This document shows positions 38,754 through 49,913 of a stretch of DNA of 64,000 bases, piece after piece; within the stretch, counting starts at the first letter, position 1, and each line of letters starts with the position of its first letter. The position numbers were made by a program, and so were the translations under genes. This DNA comes from Rotaria socialis (taxonomy: Eukaryota; Rotifera; Eurotatoria; Philodinida; Philodinidae): NCBI GenBank assembly GCA_905331475.1, contig CAJNYU010003046.1, positions 85,718 through 149,717 on the forward strand. Direction: 5' to 3'. The notes beneath the pieces were generated by a model. That model was not told the DNA's origin, did not search any database, and saw only the letters and a program-made list of their open reading frames with translations.

Positions 38754-39509
38754 ATGTCGACTCCATCTCGTCTTCGTTTAATGCGAGATTTTAAACAGTA
38801 AGTTAAATTAGATGATTCAAACTTTTTTTGAAACATTCATTGATATGTAATAGACTACAAAAAGATCCACCGGCTGGTATTGCAGCTGTTCCTTCAGATG
38901 ATAATATTCTTATTTGGCATGCTTTTATTTTGGGGTTCGTTGAAAACAAAAACCGTTCACATAAAAACAAAAATTGATTTTTCTCTATTAGACCCAGTGA
39001 TACACCATTTGAAGATGGTACATTTCGATTACTATTAGGTATAGAACGAAGATTAAAAGAATTCTTTGATTGAATATTACAATTTTAGAATTTACGGAAT
39101 CTTATCCAAATAAACCACCATCTGTTCGATTTACATCAAAAATGTTTCATCCAAATGGTAAAGAAAAGAAAGTTTTTGTTTATTATTTCTAACAAATATT
39201 TTTAATAGTCTATGCCGATGGTGGAATTTGTCTTGATATTCTACAAAATCGTTGGTCACCTACATATGATGTTTCAGCTATTCTTACTTCCATTCAAGTA
39301 AATATATTGATATTGAAAATTGTACTGTTGATTTTTGAAAACTTTTATTTTAGTCATTACTCGACGAACCCAATGTATCATCACCAGCTAATTCAGAAGC
39401 AGCTAATCTTTACCAAACAAATCGACGTGAATATGAAAAACGTGTTAAAACGACAGTTGAACAGAGTTGGAATGCTGAACCAACACTTGCATCGAATCTT
39501 CGTATCTAA
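38754..39509 (+). CDS. UBE2A: Ubiquitin-conjugating enzyme E2, RAD6/UBE2A type
   Basis: Six exons encode about 161 residues: [20 protein letters not shown], then [42 protein letters not shown] and SLLDEPN. RAD6-type E2s pass ubiquitin from E1 to substrates with RAD18 (PCNA in damage tolerance) or RNF20/40 (histone H2B). The catalytic Cys is C88 in GGICLDIL, and the HPN motif is intact (H78-P79-N80), so the enzyme should be active. The tail is about 10 residues longer than human UBE2A and ends SNLRI, without the acidic yeast tail. The close spacing behind SLC10A7 suggests co-transcription or a compact arrangement. Confidence 0.97.
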
Positions 39510-40140
39510 CTAAGTCAACATATATTGTAAAGAGATTCTATTGTTTTCTTTTGTCAATTATTAAAAATATTAACTCAATATATATGTGAACTCGAATTTT
39601 GTTGACACAGTTTAATCTTGAGACCCTCAAGATTTTTTTCTTTCCCATTCCTTCTTGTTTGGGCTTCCATTGAGTGTTTTACTGTTGTTATTATCTAGAG
39701 TCCTTCTCAAAGGTATGTCTGTGTTTGGGGGATTTGAAGAGACAAAAAAAAGAAATGAAAGGAGCTTTAAAGTAAATAGAAATGTAAGAGATAATGTAGA
39801 TATGCAGCAAAGTTTAAAGATAAGAATCATTCGAAAAAAAGCAGGCATACGTAGTGAGTCGTAAGAGAATTCTTCCGAACAGTAACATCACATCATCAAC
39901 TTCAAATTATTGGTTCTGGTGAGTAAATCATTAAAAAAGAGTTCGAATTTTATAGAGAGTGAGTGTTTCATGCCTTAAATAAAAAATCGATTCTCTCAAA
40001 ATTTGAAAATATAAAATATGAAGTCATAGCCATCTCATTTTCCTAATACTGTAAATTGCAGGACAATATCGTGATAACAAATCTATTGGTTCGAATTTTC
40101 AGCAATCTTTTTATTCAACAATAGATAAAATATCGATATA
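39510..40140. other. Intergenic, upstream of ART-NHL gene
   Basis: No gene. A frame at 39655-39864 (+) has no domain features. The region should hold the promoter of the ART-NHL gene; an acceptor-like TTTTCAG occurs at about 40096-40102. Confidence 0.45.
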
Positions 40141-42117
40141 ATGAATCGTTTTGGTGATATCGATGCCTCAAATAAAAGACTTCCACCTGTTTATGGTTAT
40201 CATAGTGAAAAACTTGTGCCTATAGAGAAAGCACTAGAACCTATCGTACCTCACATTGATGAACTACCACGTTACATAAAAATAGCTAAAAAACATTGTC
40301 ATTTTCCACCAGAACATGGACTATCACAAGATCAATCTGCTGCTGTGCATATTTATACAATGGAATGGGGCGATACTACATTGTATCGTGTTTTGAATAG
40401 AGCATTACGATCAGAAAATCGGCAAGCACTAAAGATATGGTTTCCGTACATGAAACTATTTGACACAGCATTAAATAAGCTTCCTACTGTCAAAGAATCA
40501 GTATGGAGAGGTATATCTGTTGATATTGGTAAGAATTTCACTAAAAATCAAATTGTGACGTGGTGGAGTGTGAATTCATGTTCATCATCGCCGAACGTTA
40601 TTAAGAATTTTCTTGATGACAACAAAAAATCAACTTTATTTTTAATCGAAGCTATCAATGGAAAAAAGGTTTCTGGATATACAGAATATGAAAGTGAAGA
40701 TGAAGTTATTTTACGAGTGGGTACCGCATTTCGTGTGAAAAGTGATCCATTGGTTCAATCGAATAGTTCATGCATTGTACATTTAATTGAAATTGATGAT
40801 AATAATGATCAACCATTAGCATCTGCTATGTGTCGGATGGAATTGACTTCAGCAGCATTAAGTACTAACAAAACTTCTGGTAAGTCATTTATATTTTTTC
40901 TCTATCATTACCATGAATCTTTTTCATATGCGTACACAGTTATTTTCACTTCAAGGGAATGTTTCGAAATTCTTTGACTTCGCTTGATTCGTAGAGTTTT
41001 TAGAAGCGTCATTTTCAGTTAAAATACTCTTCCAATATACAAAAAAAACCTTATTCTGGGGAATTTCTAAAAAACACGATCTATTCAAAGAATTTTGCTC
41101 GATAATTTCAAAATTATTTCATATACTACTGGATAAGCTGTACTCGAGAAAGAGAGAGAGAGATAGAGATAGAGATCTATTATTCTGACTTTTTCTCTTC
41201 TAGTTAATATTCCTGCTAATGCTAAATGGACACAGAACGGAGTCACTGTTGCTGGTGGTAAGGGGAGAGGGGATGCCACTAATCAACTCTACTGGCCTCG
41301 TGGTCTCTTCGTTGATGATAATCAAACAGTGGTTGTTGCTGACTGGGGGAATAATCGTATCATCCAATGGAAGAATGGTGATGCGACGAATGGACAAGTT
41401 GTTGCTGGTGGCAAAGGCGCAGGGAGTAGATTGAATCAATTGTATGGTCCAAGAGATGTCTTAGTTGACAAAGAGACGAATAGTCTCATTATTTGTGATC
41501 GAGACAATCGGCGAGTTGTACGATGTTCTCGTCATAGTGGCACAACACAAGGTGAAATCCTCATCGACAACATCACTTGTTATGGATTAGCAATGGATGA
41601 GCAGAGATATCTCTACGTCTCTGACGTCGGAAAAGATGAAGTAAGACGATACAGATTGGGTGAGAAGAATGGCACTCTCGTAGCTGGTGGTAATGGTAAA
41701 GGCGATGGTCTCAATCAACTCAACGAGCCGAGATATCTCTTTGTCGATCGACAACAAAATGTCTACGTATCAGACAACTGGAATCATCGTGTGATGAAAT
41801 GGAATAAAGGTGCAAAAGAAGGTATTGTCGTCGCTGGAGGTCAAGGTCAAGGGAGCGCTCTGACACAATTGCATTATCATAATGGACTCTATGTTGATAC
41901 GTTGGGTACACTCTATGTAGCAGACTCGTCGAATGACCGTGTAATGCGTTGGACTCAAGGTGACAAGAAACAAGGCACTGTAATTGTGGGTGGAAATGGA
42001 AAAGGAGAACGAGCAAATCAGTTCAGCTGCCCCATTTGTTTGTCTTTCGATCGACATGGTAATCTCTATGTCGCTGATGAGTATAATCATCGTGTTCAAC
42101 GGTTTTCTATCGAATAA
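40141..42117 (+). CDS. ADP-ribosyltransferase (R-S-E type) fused to six NHL repeats
   Basis: Two exons (40141-40879, 41204-42117) give 550 residues. The N-terminal about 235 residues are an ART domain of the arginine-specific (R-S-E) class. R123 lies in VWRGIS; the Ser motif is WWSVNSCSSS (residues 141-150), a variant of the usual FxSTS; and the catalytic E-x-E is E186-D187-E188 in ESEDEVILRVGTAF. It would transfer ADP-ribose from NAD+ to a protein, provided the altered Ser motif still works. After an intron come six NHL blades (LFVDDNQTVVVADWGNNRI, ..., YVADEYNHRVQRFS), enough for a complete propeller, probably the target-binding part. No signal peptide, so cytosolic. The intron (40880-41203) falls exactly between the domains. 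The 3' end of exon 1 can read on for 32 codons if unspliced, giving an ART-only form. Confidence 0.87.
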
Positions 42118-43772
42118 GACTTGTGAATTGTTTTCTCTCTTTGTTCGTTTGTTTTTCTATACTTTGAAAGAAATGAACAAAATACAAGAAATTTTCTTTC
42201 ACTCTCTTTTGCTTCAAAGAAAAGCCGTAGTGAACCGAAGCTCTTCACGTACAGACGTAGAAACTAACGTGTATAGAACATACAGCAGATAGAATCTATA
42301 TAGTGGCCTGTACATGCTACGGGCACCAAGATAGGCTTGGTCAGTTTCGCGCCGATGTATGGAAGGCCTTCTCTCTGTAGGACGTATAAAAACATAAAAG
42401 AACTTACTTTTTTTTTATATAACTAAAATAGAAAAGAAAAAAAGATTTGTTAACTAAAACGAAAATAATAAAAGAATTATTATCATATGAAATTAAAATA
42501 ATAATAATAAATAGATAAATGGGGTAAAAAGCTGAGACAACAGAAAAAAATTCAAAAACTAAAACTATAATTACTCTTTATATTGATGATGCTAAATATG
42601 AATAGAAGCCAAAATAGAAAGAAAAATTATATACATAATATAATAAAATAAGAAGAAGAAGATAAGGGGGAATGGTACGTTAAGTTGAAAATTGTAACTA
42701 TTTATAGTCATTTTTAGTGAATTCAGATGTATAATTGATATTAGCTATCATTGTACTTTGGATTGATCAACGATGTGAAAGTGTTACAATTACTAGTCAT
42801 CATTAAGATCAATCAATTATGTCGTATAGAAAACGCAATAACATATTGACGTAGTCTACTAATTGATCGCTTGTCTTTTATCTGCACCTGTGCAGAATGA
42901 AAGAATCATAAGCCTATATTCATTTATTTCATTATGTAAACTTGTTAACACTATTCAAGGTAAGATATTTCTTTTTTTATTATTTAAATCAACAAATAAA
43001 CTAATGAATCTTTTTCATAATAGAAACAAAAAATATTTTTTGGAAACAATATCAATTATCAACTACAAAGATTATTTCTTTTTAAGGTAATTTTTTATTA
43101 ATATCTTTTATTTTATAGTGTTTACTTGCTCTACTGAATGAAAATCAGTGATCCAGCTTCTTACTGTCGAAAATATTTTATTAGATTTTATATGATTACC
43201 AGGGTTGCCAGCTGTTCAGGTCCCAAATGGGATACATTCGTGAGGTACGCAGTTTAAATTTTTCACAATAGTCATCTGTTAGGACAGGAGATAAATGTAT
43301 TGGATGATCTTCTTTCTTTCCTTGGTTCGTTCTTCTGCTTTTTATGAGTCATGATCTTTTTTTCCTTTGTTGGTTTTTTTCGTTTTGCTGGTCACATAAA
43401 ATAAAAAGCAAGAAAGGGGAAGTTGAGCGTGGCTACGAGAAATCTAACTTCATCGGCGACGGAAATCAATTTCGCAAACTACTTTCAATCCGGAAAGGGC
43501 ATTCTCAGTTTTTCGTTTTACTATAAAGTCTAGCTTTCAAATTGAAATCTTTATTTTCTAATAAGTATGTTCACAATAAAATTTCATTTTGACTTACATA
43601 TATTCAATTCAATCATAATAAAGTAATGCTTACTCAAAGCAAACCTTCTTGATTTATATTTACACTAACTGTTGCACGCTTTTTTCGAAACTGTATTTTT
43701 GTTAACTTTTGGCACACTTTATCAGTTGCGGTTGTGTTTGAGAAAAAGAAAAAACTCTTCACGTGTCATAGT
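42118..43772. other. Intergenic, no gene seen
   Basis: AT-rich, with a long A-rich stretch at about 42400-42660. GGGTTGCCAGCTGTTCAGGT at about 43203-43222 resembles a transposon end, but I found no partner. Confidence 0.4.
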
Positions 43773-44676
43773 TAGGGATGCAACGGTGACGATAACCGGT
43801 CTTATCGGTAACCGGTTCACCGGTAACCGGCCCTTAACGGTAACCGGTCCACCGGTAACCGGTCCTTAACGATAACCGGTCCACCGGTAACCGGTCCACC
43901 GGTAACCGGTCCACCGGTAACCGGTCCTTAACGGTAACCGGTCTATCAATAACCGGTACATTTGAATGTGTGACGGATTGTGTTGCTGGCACAAAGCACA
44001 GATGTAAATGATATTATTGTAAATGAAAATTAGTTTTTATAGTTATGTAATACGATATAACTGAAATTTTCAGTGTTTAAATTCATCGATGACTGGTACT
44101 CTTCCCGATGCTAGTTTTAATTCTTCGCTTGATCTATTACTCTGCTTCCAATTCAGTTTTACTCTGACTCTTAAAAGGGGTATTTTTCACATAGTATGTG
44201 TTTGAAAATTGTTTAAGTTTAATAATAACACAAACACTGTTAAAACATGAATATGCGTGCGGTTTGCAAGATATTTTTCATTTCGATAAATACATACAGT
44301 ACTATTTCCAGTTTGGATACTCAAATTATATACATTTTTCAGCAACATTAAACTTCAATTCCCATGTATAAATTATCTAGACAATATTAAACAAAAACTT
44401 TAAAACTAAAAGTTAGCGATCTTTAAAATGTATATTATGATTTATTCGGAGTCGTATGAAAACTACAACATGGAATAAGAGAATCATAGTACTGGCAATC
44501 TTGTATAGTATTAACTTTTGATGATTTTGTAACAACTTAAATTCTTTATCGGCATTGAAATTCAGAATGGTTGTGCAACACGATCGTCCTTAGCATAAAA
44601 ATGGAAGTCCACTAATGGTACGTACTAGTTCAACTATGACTGCACATATACGTATATGACGGTTGGCCGTCATAAT

Positions 44677-45288
44677 GTTGAAAGGAAAAATGTCTAAAGT
44701 AGAAATGTCGAAAGAAGGAAGAGGAAAAATATCGAAAGGACAAATGTCGAAAGGAAAAATATCGAAAGGACAAATGTCGAGAGGAAAAATATCGAAAGGA
44801 AAAATGTCGAAAAAATTATATTGACATGAAACATTGTCAGTTAATATTTTAGAGAATTGTAAATAATATAGTGTATGTTTTTTGTATGAAATTAAGCTGA
44901 AATGTTAAGGGTGAGAAAAATTCTTTTTAAATATGTCATTTTTTCACGAGCTTCACGGACCTCAATTTTTTCTTTTCCTGGAAGATGACTATGACTATGA
45001 TTGCAAACAGTTTTCATCAATCGATTATTTGAATCAGTATGCACTTTAGCTGCACAATAATTAATAGTGCATATCCAATACTTATTTGTTGTTGTTACTT
45101 TATTCAACTCCTCTATTTTACTTGTATCAATAGTTAGTCATCCCTATCAATACTGACTAAAATTCTGCACTAGTAAAATTATAAGAAAAAACAATGAAGT
45201 ATATGTGGTTACAATCGCCATATACTTGAGGCATCATTATTTTTTTATTTTTCACTTTCGACATTTTTCCTTTCGACATTTTTCCAAC
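44677..45288. mobile_element. Nested foldback element carrying a FLYWCH zinc-finger frame
   Basis: Left end: repeats of the type GAAAGGAAAAATGTC (44677-44815). Right end: the same motif inverted (45253-45288, ...CGACATTTTTCCAAC). Between them is the FLYWCH frame listed separately. Repetitive long TIRs with a FLYWCH finger are typical of Mutator-like (MULE) elements, so this looks like an internally deleted MULE. Confidence 0.65.
44892..45107 (-). pseudogene. FLYWCH zinc-finger fragment of a MULE-type element
   Basis: A 71-codon frame reads TNKYWICTINYCAAKVHTDS followed by VCNHSHSHLP and a basic helix (KIEVREAREKMTYLKRI). The order W-x-C-x(n)-C...H-x-H fits the FLYWCH DNA-binding finger found at the N-terminus of many Mutator-like transposases. 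The usual F/Y-L start of the domain would lie in a lost upstream exon. No transposase catalytic region follows, so this is a fragment. Confidence 0.65.
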
Positions 45289-45863
45289 ACACCTATATGA
45301 CACCTGTAAATGAGTACTCGATGCAATTAAATCACCTGTGTATCAGCGTCACTATCAGCGATTATTAAGAAGATATTTGAAAAAAAGAGAAATTGCCAGC
45401 TCCATTAATATCTCCTCGATTTAAAATTTTGACTTTGAATAATTACATTTGTGGTAGGTAAAGTGCTGTTGAAACCATGAGAGACCGAAAGTAATTGCTG
45501 TCATCAACAACTAGTTCCAATCAGAGCTGGTTTAGTACGACCGGTTACCGATGGACCGGTTACCGGTGGGCGGTGAACCGGTGATTCACCGTCACCGTTG
45601 CATCCCTAGTTGAGACTAGCCGAATGATTTGCGTCTTTGATATACAACTTACTTTGTTATCAATCGATTCCTGTTCTGATTTTTGGGATCTTTCTAAGCA
45701 AGTCCATCATGCTTGTTGAGACATATTTATGTGAATGGATTTGTTTGAGTCCATGAGTATTTTTGTGGGCAAGTGAAATGATTGCTTTATTGTTAAACTC
45801 TTCAATTTTATTTATTATACTCACTCCACCCTCATACTATCACACTGTTGGGATGTGGCTAGT

Positions 45864-48800
45864 TTATTCGCTGTCATAGGTTCCTGATTCTGAGGCACAA
45901 ATGTGCATACTGAAACAGACGTTGCATATACTTATTTTGCAGCTCGAACATTGTTCATAGCAGTCTGGACATGTAGCGTAATCACAGCATTCTTCAGCAC
46001 ACTGAATCAGACATGCTTTTGCAAGACTGTGGAAGCACAAATCGCATTGGTTTTCACAGAAGTCACAGATGCATGCATCAGAATGGCAACATATTTTAGT
46101 GCATCGATTACAGAAAATCAGACCACAGTCGCATCTGAGCGTCTGCGACAGACCTATCGCATTAGTATCTATATCTATTCCACATTTACTGCAGATTCTG
46201 ATGTTGGAACCATCAATAGTGACCTCGTTTGTATTCGGTGAGTCTGTATTATATATGGTTGGTGATTGAATTGAGGAGTATAGTTGTATTAATGCAGATG
46301 CACTGTCGTGGAATTTAGTGGCATATTGCAGCGGTGTTCGTTTATTATCATTTTCTCGATGAATGTCGTCGGGTTTCACAAGGAGATACATATCCAGAGC
46401 TTTCGTATCTGCTGTCAAGAGAACCATTAAATGCAGGGGGGTAATATTGGTTCATTTTTCTTTAGTGGTCTCACAAATTACAGTTGCTCCTACGTTGGCT
46501 GAGTCTAGCATATGCTTGTTTTTAAGAATAGATATGACACACTGCGACCAGGTGACACTTTTCTGACCACAGACAAGTTTTACTACAGCGAAGTGAAGCC
46601 AGGATACGTTTGCTAACTTTAGTTCATTGTTGCCAAGAAAAATTATATTGCACTGAAGCATCGCATTATGCATAAGGACGTCGCCATGGTTTCTGCATAT
46701 CTCAAGTATTAAAGTAAGGCAATTCCAGCGCTCATTGAGAACGCAAGAATGAATTATATGCATATCATCAATGTTCCGAAAATAAGATTCATGTTTATCC
46801 GCTTGAGATACCGATTTAAAGCGATAATTGATCATCTTGCGGATCCAATCAAAAGACAGAAAATGTTTCAAAGCGCGTTGTAAATCGAGCTCCACTGCTC
46901 TCAATAACAGCCAAAAAACGTTTCTTTCATTCGTTTGTTGTAGAGGACTCAATTGGTATCGAGGGTGCATATTAAATTGTTTCAGTCCTTCTTCGGAAAG
47001 TTCTATACTGCATGGCCCTTCAGGTAAGGTTTATTGTCGTTGTTTACGTCTCTGGTTCACTTGTTCTCTTCTCTGTTCATCTTTTGATGGTTCTGTTGTT
47101 TTTTCTGGCTCTAGCACGAAATTACCTTCATTGTCTCGATAGACAAGAATCCCACCTCAATCGTCTTCAGCAATGCGACGCGCTAGCTCTACCAGCCGTA
47201 AACCGTGATAGCAACACAACCATTCGGCTAAAAGTAATTCTGTCTGAATCCGCTCTTTCGAATGCGGTGGATGATTGTCTAATAGCTTCGACAGTTCTTG
47301 ATAGAGTCTCTCCGTTAATCCATATTTTGTGTAGAAATTTTGACGCCATTCATGTTCAAACGATGGATATCGTGCTACATGTTGGTAGACGAGCCGGTCC
47401 TTTGGAATGTAGCCTGGAAAAGACGTTTCTCGTTCTGGGGCGATAACGACAGGTATTTGAACTCGACCACTATAATTAAGTGATGTGAGGTGATTTGGTG
47501 ACTGTTGCTCTGCAGCATCAGAAGCAGCATAGTCGCCAATTGGATGAAGCAAGACATACACTACACCAGAGTAAGGTCGCTCCGCCTTGCGGTCTCGGTT
47601 CCATCGTGGTTTCAAGATAAGATCCTCTGACCCTATATACACCTTTATACCGTAGTCCTACTTCAGTGCATGGTAAGGTATGTCGCCTGTTGAAACGAAT
47701 GGATTTTCGTCATTAAGCAATAGATCAGCTATGAACGATTGCTTCTTACGAATCATATGATGAAATCTGACGTAGTCGTTGGTGTACGCCTGTTGCACTA
47801 GATCTGCAAGACTAGTGAAAGTATAATTTGGATAGCGCCACGCTGCCGGTGCCTGAAAGGCGAGAAAAATTTCACTTAAAGTAAGTGCCGACTCTTCCCG
47901 TGTGTTGGTCGTCGGGACTGACATACTATATACAGGACCAGATAGTTTTCTTGATTTTCGATGGTCTCGACGCTGTGTGTCGCCCCATTTCGCTATATTA
48001 TAGTGATAACCGCGATACTGTGCAACGTAGAATTGCATGGTCACATCATCTTTGTACAAAGACTCTGAATCGACAGGCTGACCATTAGCAATTCGCCGGT
48101 TGACCACGTCCAGCTGACGTTCATAGTTCCGGCGAGTCTCAGTTGAGAAACGCTCGCGATTGCATCCTGGTTGTAGCACAGGGTTTACTGGTATTCGCAT
48201 GTGCATTGGACAGATTCCACTCGGAGAAGCACCCATATTTAGCTTAAGCGTATCTTTTTGCCTACCGTGCTGGTAAAATAATTTCGGTTGGAGAGTTTGA
48301 ACGATGTTCTTCTCAAAGTCAGATGCCGACTGAACATTTACCGAAATTGCATTGGCTCGTCATCTGAATCCTCTGACAAATAACTGCCATAGTATGTATG
48401 GTTTTCGGTTTCAAGCTCTTTAACCTCCTGCGTTGTTATATTGAACACCTTCATGTAGTATTGGAATAGATTATTATCGTCAGTAGGGTGATGATAAGAA
48501 TAATAGATGGAGCCGGTCGCTAGCTTACACTGTATTATTGCATAGTTATCTTTTTTGAGTCGCACTTCTATCAGACGACATGCCCACGCGGCAGTAAGAA
48601 TTAAAAAACGCATCATGTAAGTAGACTCGTTCTCTGTGGGATAGTCAGTGAGCGTAATTGAACTCAGGTCAATATCAAATGAAGAAGAAAAAAGCGATGC
48701 CGAACTTAACCATCCCACTGCTAATTGAATACTTAAAAAAAAGTCAGCCATGCCTTCTTCACGGAAAACAGTAAGCTTTTTTCGCACGGTAGCTGCATTC

Positions 48801-49633
48801 TCCTTTTTTATGTGATAATATACAGCGGCTACAAATTCAGTGCAAGTTATGTCGTGCACCTGAGTTGATTGAGAGTTGCACACCAGATACATAGGAAACG
48901 TCAGTTTGATGGCATGCGTCTTTTCGACACTAGTAGTCAATGTAGGAGATTTTTGGTGGTCTCCTACTGCCATTTTCTGAATTCTTTTATTGAGTTGAAG
49001 AAATTCATCAGTGAGTTTCTCGCTCACTACTTTTTCCTCCGATGGTACACGTGGTGTTTTGTTCTCTGACGAACGATTAGATTGCGAATGAGTAAATGTT
49101 GCAAAGTGATTGTAACATTTCATGACCTGCTCTCCTACCATGACGTCCTCTGGAGGAAATAGAAATTTTTGTTTCTGATTGGCATCAGTCGAATAGAAGA
49201 TCTCATAATGAGTGCCGTTATAGACAAGAAACAGGCGGTCACAAGTGTCCGAGGCTGCATTCAAAGATTCATCAAATAATATGCCACTGGGTGGATGAGG
49301 AAGCAGCTTCCCTGTCGTTAGATCCAAGACTACGACGTTCACTTGATGATAGTGCGCTAGGAGACTGACTTCTATTTCTCCTCCCCAATACAGTGGATTG
49401 CGAATCCTTGTTGCATACTCTTCGTATGAATCTGTGTTGAGATAGCTAGGCTGAATTCCTATCTTTGCAATAAGATCGACGAGCAAATTACGATAATCAT
49501 CGACCGTTTGGGGGTAATTAAATGTACGTTTGAAGCAGTGAAAGAGGCATGAACCGTCTGCTGGAATTTTTTCAATGCTGTATGTTTCTCCGTGCGCCGT
49601 CATTTGATGTATGGACATGGAATAAGCCTGCAT
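45864..49633 (-). pseudogene. Decayed OTU protease-ankyrin-cysteine-rich gene
   Basis: One intronless reading, 3.8 kb. The first part (49633-48338, 431 codons) is an OTU cysteine-protease domain (deubiquitinase fold): catalytic Cys in DGSCLFHCF, middle GGEIEVSLLAHYHQVNV, catalytic His in NGTHYEIFY. It ends at a TAA at 48338, where a single-base shift would continue it (VNVQSASDFEKNIVQ...). From about 48330 to 45864 one frame stays open except for stops at 47658 (TAG), 47157 (TGA), 47031 (TAA) and 46452 (TGA). Protein-like sequence continues on both sides of each. The 3' part has ankyrin-like repeats (TPLHLMVLLTAD, RTPLQYATKFHDSAS) and ends in a C-x2-C zinc-binding-like region (ICSKCG, CDCGLIFCNRC, CDFCENQCDLC). 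The OTU part alone could still be expressed. Confidence 0.75.
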
Positions 49634-49913
49634 GAGGGTGTGGGCCTACTTGTTTCCTTCGTTCACACCAACATTCACATCGCTTTAATAAGTTTTGGTA
49701 AATGTAGACTGATCACTCTTACACAAGAGCGAATCGGAACGGTCTTTTAATCAGAGAGCCAGGATCGCTGTGGTGCGTTGTGTATACTGATTACTTGAAA
49801 ATTTGTCAGAAGTTCGGTCCTATAAGCATACCTAGACCAAGTTTCTTTTTCGAGTCTAAAAAGTTGGTAGTTGATTGTCGGGCAAATCGTGTCTTAGAAT
49901 TTCTGAAGCATAC
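49634..49913. other. Short intergenic stretch
   Basis: 5' flank of the OTU relic; no motif seen apart from a GT-rich start. Confidence 0.35.

Larger units (their letters stand above)
43773..45608. mobile_element. DNA element with CCGGT-rich terminal inverted repeats
   Basis: TAGGGATGCAACGGTGAC at 43773-43790 is mirrored by GTCACCGTTGCATCCCTA ending at 45608. Inside the left end the motif GGTAACCGGTCCACC is repeated many times (about 43795-43965). The right end has a shorter mirror set (about 45538-45590). The 1.84 kb element has no transposase of its own and contains a nested element at 44677-45288. Confidence 0.75.

Noticed and set aside
45903-46269. Plus-strand frames of 66-112 codons
   Set aside because: Antisense of the Cys-rich end of the OTU-ankyrin relic; no domain.
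45864-48330. Alternative genetic code or programmed readthrough of the in-frame stops
   Set aside because: All three stop triplets occur internally, while every other gene in the window uses TAA/TGA normally; decay is simpler.
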